Shown: piece after piece, positions 1-8,524 of the stretch
Layout: each line of letters starts with the position of its first letter
How positions within the stretch are numbered: position 1 is the stretch's first letter
The notes under the pieces: model-generated
The model's input: the letters and a program-made list of their open reading frames with translations, nothing else
Databases searched by the model: none
What the model was told of the DNA's origin: nothing
From: CAVQZC01 sp963718315
GTDB lineage: Bacteria; Actinomycetota; Thermoleophilia; Gaiellales; JAICJC01
Length of the DNA: 64,000 bases
Direction of reading: 5' to 3'
Assembly: GCA_963718315.1 (NCBI GenBank)
Contig: CAVQZC010000005.1
Span: 1-64,000, forward strand
Position numbers and translations under genes: made by a program

Positions 1-14
1 CTTGCGTTCATCTT

Positions 15-26
15 TAGGCATGCCTA
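15..26. promoter_or_regulatory. DtxR/MntR-type operator in front of mntR
   Basis: TAGGCATGCCTA is a perfect 12-bp palindrome and resembles the core of DtxR/IdeR/MntR boxes (TTAGGnnnnCCTAA type, from memory). It touches a candidate -10 hexamer TAGACT (25-30) that ends 6 nt before ATG 37. A bound metal-regulator dimer would block transcription of mntR-mntH, so autoregulation by the first gene product is the simplest reading. Upstream sequence is cut off by the window edge. Confidence 0.65.
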
Positions 27-36
27 GACTTGGGTG

Positions 37-708
37 ATGGATGCTCTCGATTCCTTTTCCGCCGCTTCTCAGGACTATGTGAAGGCTGTGTATGTGTTGG
101 AGTCGCGAAGCGGCGAAAGCGTGTCGACGAACGCGCTTGCCGAGCGGCTGGCGGTTTCTCCTGCGTCTGCGTCGGCGATGGTGCGGAAGCTTGCTGAGGC
201 GGGTCTGGTCGAGCACACCCCCTACCACGGCGTGCGGTTGACCGAGCAGGGGCGACGTGTCGCGCTTGAGGTGGTGCGGCATCACCGGCTGCTGGAGACG
301 TTCCTCGTCCAGGAGTTGGGCATGTCCTGGGATCGGGTGGATGCGGAGGCCGAGGTGCTGGAGCATGTGCTGTCCGAGGCGCTGGAGCAGCGGATCGACG
401 AGAAGCTCGGCCATCCTGCCCGCGATCCGCACGGCGACCCGATCCCCTCCGCGGAGTTGGAGGTCGATGAGCAGCCGACTGAACGGCTGGAGGATCTGCC
501 GGTCGGCGCCAGCGGCCGGTTCGTCCGCGTCTCCGATTCCGACTCGGCCATGCTCTCCTATCTCGCCGACCTTGGCATCGCGCCGGGCGATGTCTGTGAA
601 GTGCTGGAACGGCAGCCGTTTGATGGGCCGCTGGCCGTCCGCTTCGGTGATCGCACGCACACGATCGGAGGCCGGCTGGCGGCTTCGATGCGCATCGAGG
701 TTGGATGA
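37..708 (+). CDS. mntR: DtxR/MntR-family metal-dependent transcriptional regulator
   Basis: Protein of 223 residues with the layout of DtxR-family regulators. A winged HTH lies at about residues 10-75 (ALAERLAVSPASASAMVRKL, then GLVEHTPYHGVRLTEQG). The metal-binding/dimerisation domain with HHRLLETFL and several His/Glu follows at about 75-150. A C-terminal SH3/FeoA-like domain (about 150-223) completes it. The Nramp transporter follows with an ATGA overlap, which makes Mn2+ (or Fe2+) homeostasis the likely role. ATG 37 is preferred because the TAGACT hexamer ends 6 nt upstream, which would give a leaderless mRNA; GTG 34 is in the same frame. The reading frame is intact. Whether it senses Mn or Fe cannot be told from sequence. 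Confidence 0.88.
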   Translation: MDALDSFSAASQDYVKAVYVLESRSGESVSTNALAERLAVSPASASAMVRKLAEAGLVEHTPYHGVRLTEQGRRVALEVVRHHRLLETFLVQELGMSWDRVDAEAEVLEHVLSEALEQRIDEKLGHPARDPHGDPIPSAELEVDEQPTERLEDLPVGASGRFVRVSDSDSAMLSYLADLGIAPGDVCEVLERQPFDGPLAVRFGDRTHTIGGRLAASMRIEVG

Positions 709-2114
709 GTCGACTCTCTCGCTCGTTGAGTGAGCGGTCGCCCGGTCGGGCGGCGAGGAGGCAGAGGAAGCTCCCGGCGCCAGCGAAGCCTGCGGCGGAG
801 GGGGCGCCTCCCCTCGGGCGGCACGTGGTCGGAGTCGAGGATGCGCTGCCTGGAGAGGCTCGCGTCCTCCAGGCGGCGGAGCGGTCGCTCACCGGGGAGA
901 GGCGCGGGCTGCGGGGCGCGGCGCCATTCCTGGGCCCGGCGTTCATCGCCGCGGTGGCGTACATCGACCCCGGCAACTTCGCCACCAACATGGCCGCCGG
1001 GTCGCAGTTCGGCTACATGCTGCTGTGGGTTGTGCTGGCGGCGAATCTGATGGCGATGCTGATCCAGTCGATGAGTGCGAAGCTCGGCATCGCCACCGGC
1101 CGCAGCCTGCCCGAGGTGTGCCGCGACCGGTTCCCGTCCCCGCTGGTGATCTTCCTGTGGTTACAGGCCGAACTGATCGCGATGGCCACCGACCTGGCGG
1201 AGTTCGTCGGCGCCGCGCTCGGCCTGAACCTGGTCTTCGGCATCCCGCTGTTCATCGCCGGACTGCTGACCGGCGTGATCTCGTTTGCGATCCTTGCCCT
1301 GCAAGCGTTCGGGTTCCGCCGCTTCGAGGCCGCGATCGCCGTCCTGGTCGGCGTCATCGTCGCCGCCTTCGGCGTCCAGGTGTTCCACGCCGGCCCATCC
1401 TGGAGCAGCGTCGCCAAAGGCACGCTCGTTCCCCACCTCGACGGGAGCGAGTCGCTGCTGCTGGCAGTCGGCATCCTCGGCGCGACCGTCATGCCACACG
1501 TCATCTACCTGCACTCCGCACTCACCCAGAAGCGAATCGTGGGCGCCACGCCATGGGCACGCCGCAAGATCTTCCACTTCGAACTGGTCGACGTGATGAT
1601 CGCCATGGGCATCGCCGGCCTCATCAACATGGCGATGCTCACAACCGCCGCCGCCGTCTTTCACTCGCGCGGCCTCGACAGCGTCGGCACCGACCTCAAC
1701 CAGGTCTTCCACCAGCTCGACCACTACCTCGGCGCACACAGCGGCCTCATCTTCGGAATAGCGCTACTCGCCTCCGGCATCTCCTCGTCCTGCGTCGGCA
1801 CCATGGCTGGCCAGGTCGTGATGCAGGGATTCATCCACCGCCAGATCTCGATCTTCCTGCGCCGCGCAATCACCATGACCCCCGCGCTGATCCTACTCGC
1901 CGTCGGCTACGACCCATCCCGAGCGCTCGTCCTCAGCCAGGTCTTCCTCTCCTTCGGCATCCCGTTTGCACTGATCCCGCTGGTCGCGTTCTGCCGCAAC
2001 CCCACGCTGATGGGCAACCTCGTCAACCGCCGCATCACGAGCTGGAGCGCATACGCCGTCACCACCATCATCATCAGCCTCAACTTCTTCCTGCTCTACG
2101 AGACCCTGCTTTAG
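705..2114 (+). CDS. mntH: Nramp-family divalent metal (Mn2+/Fe2+) transporter
   Basis: Integral membrane protein of 469 residues from the Nramp/MntH family, importing Mn2+ or Fe2+ with protons. The TM1 metal-binding signature DPGN occurs in AYIDPGNFATN (about residues 87-97), and the TM6 signature in ATVMPHVIYLHSAL (about 263-276). About eleven hydrophobic segments follow one another to the C-terminus. The first 70 residues are a basic, low-complexity cytoplasmic extension longer than usual, so the true start may be internal. ATG 705 overlaps the mntR stop (ATGA), which supports translational coupling and joint control by the operator at 15-26. The frame is intact, unlike the genes that follow. 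Confidence 0.9.
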   Translation: MSRLSRSLSERSPGRAARRQRKLPAPAKPAAEGAPPLGRHVVGVEDALPGEARVLQAAERSLTGERRGLRGAAPFLGPAFIAAVAYIDPGNFATNMAAGSQFGYMLLWVVLAANLMAMLIQSMSAKLGIATGRSLPEVCRDRFPSPLVIFLWLQAELIAMATDLAEFVGAALGLNLVFGIPLFIAGLLTGVISFAILALQAFGFRRFEAAIAVLVGVIVAAFGVQVFHAGPSWSSVAKGTLVPHLDGSESLLLAVGILGATVMPHVIYLHSALTQKRIVGATPWARRKIFHFELVDVMIAMGIAGLINMAMLTTAAAVFHSRGLDSVGTDLNQVFHQLDHYLGAHSGLIFGIALLASGISSSCVGTMAGQVVMQGFIHRQISIFLRRAITMTPALILLAVGYDPSRALVLSQVFLSFGIPFALIPLVAFCRNPTLMGNLVNRRITSWSAYAVTTIIISLNFFLLYETLL

Positions 2115-2164
2115 GTTCTTACCGCGGCGACTGTGCGTGGTCAGGGCGGACGCCTGAACGAATG

Positions 2165-2469
2165 CCCAGGAATTTGGGCTGCATCGCTAAGCCTGATCGT
2201 GATGATCAGCACCGCGAACCTAGTGACGTCGTGCTGCTGATCCGTTTCCTGCTTTCAGGGAAGCCGATCAGCGGCGCCCAGCTGCTCACCGCCGCGATGC
2301 TGATCTGGGCGACGAACGTGCTGGCGTTCGCACTCTGGTACTGGGAGTCCGACCGAGGCGGACCGGCAGACGCGCCGCCACCACACACGTGGACTGCCCG
2401 ACTTCGTCTTCCCAGCAATGGCCACTCCCGAGTTCGCCGTTGAGCCGCGCCGTCAACATCCTCAAATAG
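2165..2469 (+). pseudogene. Remnant of an integral membrane protein gene (DUF1345-like, uncertain)
   Basis: The 640-bp gap between mntH and the MMPL gene holds pieces of one membrane protein in three frames. They read in order: SLIVMISTANLV (from about 2185), then RFLLSGKPISGAQLL, AAMLIWATNVLAFALWYWES and DRGGP (about 2235-2365), then LPDFVFPAMATPEFA (2394-2438), and finally SRAVNILK before a stop at 2469. I recall this order from the C-terminal half of a family of actinobacterial membrane proteins. Roughly 60 residues between the last two pieces are missing, so this is a deletion plus frameshifts and not only indel error. The family assignment is from memory and weak. The rest of the gap (2470-2738) shows nothing I can name. 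Confidence 0.5.
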
Positions 2470-2738
2470 CTGCAGGTCGCAGTCGCCGACAGAGTGCGGT
2501 CCGGCCAGTAGCGGGTGATCACCGCTTGAACCGAGTCGCTGCCGACTACATTCAGCCGCCAGTACGGCCGGTTCCGTTACGGCGGGCTGTAACCCAGGCC
2601 CCTCCAACACTGTGTCTGCGGTTTCTGGTGCGAGCGAGCGCTCACCCTCGACCGGAGCCCCCCGTCCTTCCCGACGCATGAAAGGCCTTCCGAGTCGTCG
2701 AACGGGCACGGCCCACAGCGCCATGCCAGACCGCTCCG

Positions 2739-2744
2739 TATACT
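2739..2744 (+). promoter_or_regulatory. -10 hexamer TATACT of the MMPL gene
   Basis: TATACT ends 9 nt before ATG 2754 and no Shine-Dalgarno sequence lies between, so the transcript would be leaderless or nearly so. The same TATACT precedes the iron-permease-like gene at 14575. Confidence 0.4.
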
Positions 2745-2753
2745 CGCGGCTGC

Positions 2754-5700
2754 ATGGCCCGGGGGTTGTACCGCCTTGGCAGGCTGGTGGCCGCGCACCC
2801 CGTCCTGGTCCTTGCACTCTGGCTGGTGGGGGCGGTCGGCGTCACGCTGCTCGTCCACCAGGTGGGGGCGGAGACCAGCAACAACCTGAGCCTCCCCGGC
2901 ACCGGTAGCCAGGCCGCCAGCGACCTGCTGCAGGCGCGAGTTCCCGCCACAGCAGAACGGCAGCAACCCGATCATCTTCTACGCCCGCCACGGGAAGGTC
3001 ACCGACGCCGCCAACAAGACGGCGATCACCGACTCCTACAAGGCGATCAAGAAGATCCCCTACGTCCACAGCGCCGTCAGCCCGTTCAGCCAGCAGGGCG
3101 GCGCGCAGCTCTCGAAGGACAAGAAGACCGCCTTCATCTCGGTGCTGCTGAAGGTCGGCTCGAACGAGCTGACCGACGCCCAGGCGCAGCGCGTGCATGA
3201 ACGCGGCGCAACCCGGGCGTGAAGGCGGGGATGGAGGTCGAGGGCGGCGGCTCGATCGGCTCCAAGCTCTCGCCCAACGACACCTCGACCAGCGACGTGA
3301 TCGGGATCCTGGCCGCGATGCTGATCCTCACCTTCACGTTCGGCACCCTGATCGCGATGGGCATGCCGATCGGCACGGCGGTGCTCGGCCTGACGACGGC
3401 GCTGGGCGCTGATCGGCCTGCTCGGGCACCTGATCTCGGTGCCGGAGATCGCCCACACGGTGGCGACGATGATCGGCCTGGCCGTCGGCATCGACTACGC
3501 GCTGTTCCTGGTCACCCGGCACCGGACGCAGGTGCGGCGAGGGGATGGAGATGCACGAGTCGATCGCCCGCGCCGTCGCCACCGCCGGCACCGCCGTCGT
3601 GTTCGCCGGCTGCACCGTGGTGGTGGCGCTGCGTCTCGCTGGCGGTCGCCGGCATCCCGCTGGTGTCGGCGCTCGGCTACACGGCCGCGGTGGCGGTCGC
3701 CATCGCCGTGCTGGCCGCGGTGACGCTGCTGCCGGCGCTGATGGCGGTCGCCGGCCGGCGCATCAACTCGCTCGCCCTGCCCGCCTGGCTGCACCGCCCG
3801 CCCAACCCCGACCGGGCCGGCTTCTGGGGCGCGTGGGCCGGCTTCACCACCCGCCGGCCGTGGATCCCGGTCGCGATCTCGGCCCTGATCCTGGTGCCGC
3901 TGATCATCCCCGTGCTTCAGCCTCCGCCTCGGCCAGGAGGACATCGGCCAGACCCCCAAGTCGACCATGGAGCGGCGCGCCTTCGACCTGATGGCCGCCG
4001 GGCTTCGGGCCGGGCTTCAACGGGCCGCTGCTGATCGCCGTCGTCGATCCATCCGGTCGCCAAGGCCGACCCCAAGGTGACCGCGCAGGAGAACCAGCTG
4101 AAGGCGCTGCAGTCAGAGCTCAGGCCGAGCAGAAGCAGGGCCAGCAGATGGAGGCCGAGCTGAAGGCCGGGCAGGCCCAGCTCGAGCAGCAGCAGGCGTC
4201 GCTGGAGAAGCAGCAGGCCCAGCTCGAGCAGCAGAAGGTCTCGCTCGAGCAGCAGCAGGCGGCGCTCAACGCCAAGGCTGCCCAGCTGCAGTCCCAGCAG
4301 GCCTCGCTGGAGGCGCAGGCCGCGCAGCTGCAGGCCGAGCAGGCCCAGCTGGAGAAGGAGGCGGCGGCGCTCAAGGCCGACGCGGAGAAGCTGGCCAAGG
4401 AGCTGGCGGCGCTGCACTTCGAGCAGGTGCGGATCGAACACCTCCTGACCACGGTCACCGACCCGAACCGGATCCGCCGGCTGCAGCGGCGCCTGAAGCT
4501 GGTCGAAGCCGGCGAGGCGCGCGTCAAGACGCTGCTCGAGCAGGACAAGACGAAGGCCCTGGAGCTGGAGGCGCAGAAGAAGTCGCTGGAGGCCCAGGCC
4601 GCCTCGCTCCAGCAGCAGAAGGCGTCGCTCGAATCGCAGGCTGCCGAGCTCCAGGCCCAGGGAGCCCAGCTCCAGTCACAGGCCGACGCGCTCAAGGCGC
4701 AGGCCGCCTCGCTGCAGAAGCAGGCCGACCAGCTCAAGGCCCAGGCGGCCGCGCTCCAGGCCCAGAAGCAGCAGCTCCTCGACCTGCAGGCCAAGGCCGC
4801 CAAGCAGCAGAAGCAGGCCGAGCAGCTGCACGACCAGCTGGTGAAGACGCTGACCAAGGCCGGCGGCGACGACCGCGGCACCGACCCCCGGCTGGTCAAG
4901 CTGCAGGACGCGCTGACCGCCACCAAGGGCGACAAGCTGGTCTCACCGCCGCAGCTCAACAAATCAGGCAACGCGGCGGTCTACACCGTGATCGCCACCA
5001 CCGCGCCCGCCGACCCCAAGACCGCCGACCTCGTCCGCCACCTGCGCTCCTCGGTGATCCCGCCGAACACCGGCAACGGCGTGGTCGCGTTCGTCGGCGG
5101 CTCGACCGCCAGCAACGTCGACCTGGCCTCCGAGATCGCCAGCCGGCTGCCGCTGGTGATCATCACCATCCTGCTGCTCAGCATGCTGGTGCTGCTGGTG
5201 GCCTTCCGCTCGCTCCTGATCCCGCTCCAGGCCGCGGTCACCAACCTGCTCACGGCGCTGGCGGCGTTCGGCATCCTGACCGCCGTCTTCCAGTGGGGGT
5301 GGGGGATCTCGCTGGTCGGCATCGACACCACCGCCGACTCGGTACCGATCGCAAGCTACGTCCCGCTGATGATGTTCGCGGTGCTGTTCGGCCTGAGCAT
5401 GGACTACCAGGTGTTCCTGCAGTCGTCGGTCGAGCACCACCGCGGCGATGGGCCACGACGACCGCACCGCCGTGCACCACGGGCTCCAGCTCAGCGCGCG
5501 GGTGATCGCGGCCGCCGCCCTGATCATGATCGCCGTCTTCTCGAGCTTCATCCTGAACGGCGACCCGGTGGTCAAGCAGTTCGGCGTCGGCCTCTCCAGC
5601 GCGGTCGCGCTGGCCGCGCTGATGGTGCTGATGCTGGCGCCCGCCCTGCTGGCGATCCTCGGTCACTGGGCGTGGTGGCTGCCCACGTGGCTCGGGCAGG

Positions 5701-5793
5701 ATCCTGCCGCGCGTCGATATCGAGGGCACGGGCCTTCCCGCGCTGGAGCCCGTCTCACCCGAGCCGGAGCCGGCGACCGAAACCAGTACGTAA
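2754..5793 (+). pseudogene. MMPL/RND-family transporter with long coiled-coil insertion, multiply frameshifted
   Basis: The combined reading gives about 1000 residues of an MMPL-type transporter. It opens with TM1 (HPVLVLALWLVGAVGVTLL, 2790-2850) and a first external loop (NPIIFYARHGKV to the VEGGGSI region). TM helices follow (DVIGILAAMLILTFTFGTLI, then MIGLAVGIDYALFLVTRHRT near 3470), with LVSALGYTAAVAVAIAVLAA near 3680. A Q/E/A-rich coiled coil at about 4090-4840 comes next, and the second TM half holds GLSMDYQVFLQSSVEHHR (near 5400) and ALLAILGHWAWWLP (near 5650). About ten one-base shifts, near 2945, 3205, 3405, 3540, 3630, 3915, 4010, 4120, 5445 and 5700, break it. Sequence stays conserved across each shift and several are extra bases in short G runs, so sequence error is plausible. 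The reading ends at TAA 5791-5793. Substrate unknown; MMPL relatives export lipids or siderophores. Confidence 0.8.
4090..4860 (+). repeat. Degenerate tandem repeat encoding a Gln/Ala/Leu coiled coil
   Basis: Repeated codon blocks give units such as AQLEQQQASLEKQQ, AQLEQQKVSLEQQQAA and QAAQLQAEQAQLEKE, with Leu at about 7-residue spacing. A short non-repetitive break (HFEQVRIEHLLTTVTDPNRI, near 4420-4480) separates two helical runs of about 100 residues each, as expected for an antiparallel hairpin. It lies in the second external loop of the MMPL protein. The opposite strand of the same DNA gives low-complexity Ser/Ala/Cys reading frames that should be ignored. Confidence 0.8.
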
Positions 5794-5837
5794 GGCCCAT
5801 CGCCAACGCGCCGACATCCAGTTATGGTCGTACGGCA

Positions 5838-6413
5838 ATGGCAGAGCATCCCCGCCACCCCGACGACCTTGTCACCCTGGGCGACGCCGCCCTGGTGCAG
5901 CTCGCGCAGCGATGTCTCGCAGGCGATGCCGCCGCGCGCGAGACTGTCCGGCGCTGTGTCGCCGTCGTCGTCATCCGCCACCGCGATCTCGTCCGCAGTG
6001 TCATCGCCGCGAAGGTGCCGCGGCAGGCGGTGGACGAGGTCGAGTCGGACGTGCTGCTGCGGTTCGCGACCAAGGTCTACTCGGGCGACCCGATCGTCAA
6101 TCCGGCCGGTTTGCTGGTGCGGATGGCGACGTTCGCGCGGGCCGACTACCTCGATCGTCAGACGGATGGGCTGGTGGCGCGCGAGCCGTGGGACGGCGCC
6201 GCCGACGATCCGGACATGGACGCTGCCGAGGTCGCCGCAGCCGTCCGCGAGCTGCTCTCGCCGCTCGACGACCGCCAGCGCGAGATCGTCTGGAAGCGCA
6301 TCGTCGAGGGGCACCCGAGCGCCGACGTTGCGGTCATGCTGGGGACGACGCCCGGCAACATCGACGTGATCGTCCACCGTGCCCTGGCGCGGATGCGGAA
6401 AGCGGTGACATGA
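5838..6413 (+). CDS. Sigma-70 family RNA polymerase sigma factor (ECF-like)
   Basis: Protein of 191 residues. The N-terminal part has region 2-like helices (ALVQLAQRCLAGDAAARETV, then AVDEVESDVLLRFATKVYSG, which is the motif that melts the -10 element). The C-terminal part has a region 4 HTH (LSPLDDRQREIVWKRIVEG, then SADVAVMLGTTPGNIDVIVH and RALARMRKAV). It is intact and immediately follows the broken MMPL gene. Its stop overlaps the next gene by ATGA, and that gene in turn overlaps an ImmA/IrrE protease, so the three form one transcription unit. This suggests a dedicated sigma factor whose partner or antagonist is the HTH protein. ATG 5838 was chosen because the homology begins just after it. 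Confidence 0.75.
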   Translation: MAEHPRHPDDLVTLGDAALVQLAQRCLAGDAAARETVRRCVAVVVIRHRDLVRSVIAAKVPRQAVDEVESDVLLRFATKVYSGDPIVNPAGLLVRMATFARADYLDRQTDGLVAREPWDGAADDPDMDAAEVAAAVRELLSPLDDRQREIVWKRIVEGHPSADVAVMLGTTPGNIDVIVHRALARMRKAVT

Positions 6414-7003
6414 GCGATCGCGTGATCGAGCTGTTCGAGGAGTTCCTGCACCAGCGCGACGCCGGCGGCACCCCTGACCCGGCCGACTTCGTCGAGCGGG
6501 CCGGGGACGACGGCGAGGCGCTGGCCGGGATGATCGTCGCCTACCTGGCGACTCGCCCGCCCGACCCGGTCTCGGCCGACGACGTGATCGCATTCGCCGC
6601 CCGGCCGGAGCTGGAGGTGCCGAGACCCTGGTCGGAGCTGCTGCGCGACCTGCGCGCCCGCATCGGCCTCAAGCGCTCCCAGCTCGTCGAGCGGCTGGCG
6701 GCGGCGCTGGACGTCAAGGGCTCGGAGACCCAGGTCGGCGGCTACGTCCACGAGCTGGAGACGGGGCAGCGCTCGCCGCTGGACGTTCGACCGGCCGTCG
6801 TCACTGCGCTGGCCGGGATCCTCGAGGTTCCCCGGTCGCTGCTGGAGGCGTCGCGCCCGCTGCAGCCGGGATCGTCCCAGGCAGAAGGCCTGGCGTTTGC
6901 CCGCACCGCCGCCGCGCCGTCGCACGCGATGGCCATGCTGCCTCCCGAGCCCGACGGCGATCCCCGCGTCGACGACCTCTTCACCGGCGGCTCGGATGGA
7001 TGA
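6410..7003 (+). CDS. HTH (XRE-like) protein linked to sigma factor and ImmA protease
   Basis: Protein of 197 residues. Residues 1-60 form an acidic helical segment (VIELFEEFLHQRDAGGTPDP) of the kind seen at the start of sigma-associated proteins. Residues 78-125 resemble a Cro/C1-type HTH (ELLRDLRARIGLKRSQLVER), interrupted by a longer loop (KGSETQVGGYVHELETGQRS). The tail is Pro/Gly-rich. It overlaps the sigma factor by ATGA and the downstream ImmA/IrrE gene by 8 nt. By analogy with ImmR/ImmA and DdrO/IrrE pairs it could be a repressor or anti-sigma that the protease removes. This is inference; no anti-sigma zinc motif (HxxxCxxC) is visible. Confidence 0.6.
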   Translation: MSDRVIELFEEFLHQRDAGGTPDPADFVERAGDDGEALAGMIVAYLATRPPDPVSADDVIAFAARPELEVPRPWSELLRDLRARIGLKRSQLVERLAAALDVKGSETQVGGYVHELETGQRSPLDVRPAVVTALAGILEVPRSLLEASRPLQPGSSQAEGLAFARTAAAPSHAMAMLPPEPDGDPRVDDLFTGGSDG

Positions 7004-7565
7004 GCTCGACGCCGCTCGCGACGCGCTCGACCGCTACTCGGCGACCTACGGCGGCGACCCGCCGCCGGTCGAGGTGGTTGAGCTGGCCGAGAGCCTGCTC
7101 TGCCTCCGCGTCCGCACGGCCGACGACCTGTGTGCCGTCTCCGGCGCCCCCGCCGACACCCAGCTCTCGGGCCTGCTGCTGCCCGCCCGCCAGGAGGTCT
7201 GGGTCAGCGAGCACGAGCCATGGGCACGCCGCCGCTTCTCGGTCGCCCACGAGATCGGGCACTTCCTGCTGCACGCCGGCGAGGGGCAGGAGACGGTCTT
7301 CTGCCGGCCTGCCGACCTGCGGCCCGATCCCGACTCGCCGGAGCGGCTGCGCGAGCGGGAGGCCAACCGGTTCGCCGCCGAGCTGCTGATGCCCGAGCCG
7401 CTGGTGCGTGCGGAGGTCGAGCGCCTCGGCGACCCCGACCCGATCGCGCTCGCCCCGCGCTTCGCGGTGTCCGACGTCGCCATGGGCTGGCGGCTCGTCA
7501 ACCTCCGCTACCTGGAGGCGCTGCCGGTCGACCTCGACCGCCAGTGGCAGGAGTGGCAGACGTAG
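6996..7565 (+). CDS. ImmA/IrrE-family zinc metallopeptidase
   Basis: Protein of 189 residues with the zincin motif HEIGHFLLH (about residues 83-91) and the downstream EANRFAAELLMP helix carrying the third ligand and substrate-side residues, both typical of ImmA/IrrE (M78) peptidases. These cytosolic proteases cut XRE-type regulators after a stress signal. It overlaps the HTH gene by 8 nt, and the natural target is therefore the HTH protein just upstream. The start ATG 6996 is supported by the overlap. The reading frame is intact. The pairing with a sigma factor is the unusual feature. Confidence 0.85.
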   Translation: MDELDAARDALDRYSATYGGDPPPVEVVELAESLLCLRVRTADDLCAVSGAPADTQLSGLLLPARQEVWVSEHEPWARRRFSVAHEIGHFLLHAGEGQETVFCRPADLRPDPDSPERLREREANRFAAELLMPEPLVRAEVERLGDPDPIALAPRFAVSDVAMGWRLVNLRYLEALPVDLDRQWQEWQT

Positions 7566-7617
7566 CCGTGTAAGGCCGCAGCCTCCTCGGCGGACATCCC
7601 CTGTGGATGACCGATCC

Positions 7618-7625
7618 AAAGGAGG
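7618..7625 (+). promoter_or_regulatory. Strong Shine-Dalgarno of the ARPP-1-like gene
   Basis: AAAGGAGG ends 4 nt before ATG 7630. It fixes this start and contrasts with the many leaderless starts in the window. Confidence 0.6.
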
Positions 7626-7629
7626 CCCG

Positions 7630-8524
7630 ATGACCACGACGCTCGAGATTCCCTTCCAGCTGGGCGAGCCCCGGCAGGTGCACAGCATCACCCTCACCCC
7701 GCTCTTCCCGCTGCGGGATCCGGTCTGTGCGTACGTCTCGATGGACGAGGCGTTCGAGCACGGGCTCGAGATCGGCGAGGTCGACGAGGCCGGCGACGTC
7801 GGCATGCTGGAGGTGATGAACCCGCTCCACGTCAGCGTGCTGCTCTACGACGGCGAGGAGCTGAAGGGCGCCAAGCAGAACCGGATCCTCAACGTCTCGG
7901 TGCTGCTGGCGGCGGGGTCGCGGACGCGGATCCCCGTCTCCTGCGTGGAGCGCGGCCGCTGGTCGTGGCGCGATCGGCGGTTCTCCGGCGGCCGGGCACG
8001 TCGTCAGCCCCGAGCTGCGTCGGCACAAGGCCGCGTCGCTGCGCACCAACGCGCTCTCACCCCGCGCCGCGCAGCTGGCGGTCTGGCAGACCGTCGACCG
8101 CCAGCTTGCGCATCGGGGCGTCGACTCCGCCACCGCTGCCAACGCCGACGGGTTCGCGGCCAGGGCGACCATGATCGACGACATCGCCCAGAAGCTCGCG
8201 CCGGAGCCCGGCCAGTGCGGCGTGGTCGCCTCGCTCCCGGGACAGGCGTGGTGTCTCGACGCCGTCTCCCGGCCGGACGTGTTCGCACGGCTGTACCGGA
8301 AGCTGGTCGCCGGCTACGTCTACGACACGCTCGATGAGGCGGGCGAGCCGGCATCGGCCGACGATGCGATGGCGGCGCTCCAGCAGTGCGCGCTCTCCCG
8401 CCGGCCCAGCGTCGCCCTGGGCAGCGACCTCCGCTTCGAGGGCAAGGGCGTGATCGCCAGCGGGCTCGAGGTCGACGGCGAGCTGGTGCAGATCTCCGGC
8501 TACGGGGAGCCAGTGTGCCGGTGA
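7630..8524 (+). pseudogene. ARPP-1-like domain protein, one frameshift
   Basis: The combined reading is about 297 residues. The first part (7630-7985) contains DVGMLEVMNPLHVSVLLYDG, EELKGAKQNRILNVSVLLAA and IPVSCVERGRWSWRDRRFSG, which I recognise as the ARPP-1 family (a domain found with ADP-ribosylglycohydrolase and rhodanese-phosphatase contexts; function unproven). After a one-base shift near 7985 the second part continues as AGHVVSPELRRHKAASLRTN and on to a stop at 8524. The conserved match on both sides suggests either a recent frameshift or a sequence error. The stop overlaps GTG 8521 of the next gene by GTGA, so the two are coupled. Confidence 0.65.

Noticed and set aside
4118..4971. 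Ser/Cys/Ala-rich proteins on the minus strand of the coiled-coil region
   Set aside because: They are mirror images of a repetitive GC-rich coding region and have no start signal or homology.
4148..7003. A 951-residue open frame joining the MMPL coiled coil to the HTH protein
   Set aside because: The frame leaves MMPL homology near 5445, passes through the sigma factor gene in a wrong frame and re-enters the HTH gene by chance.
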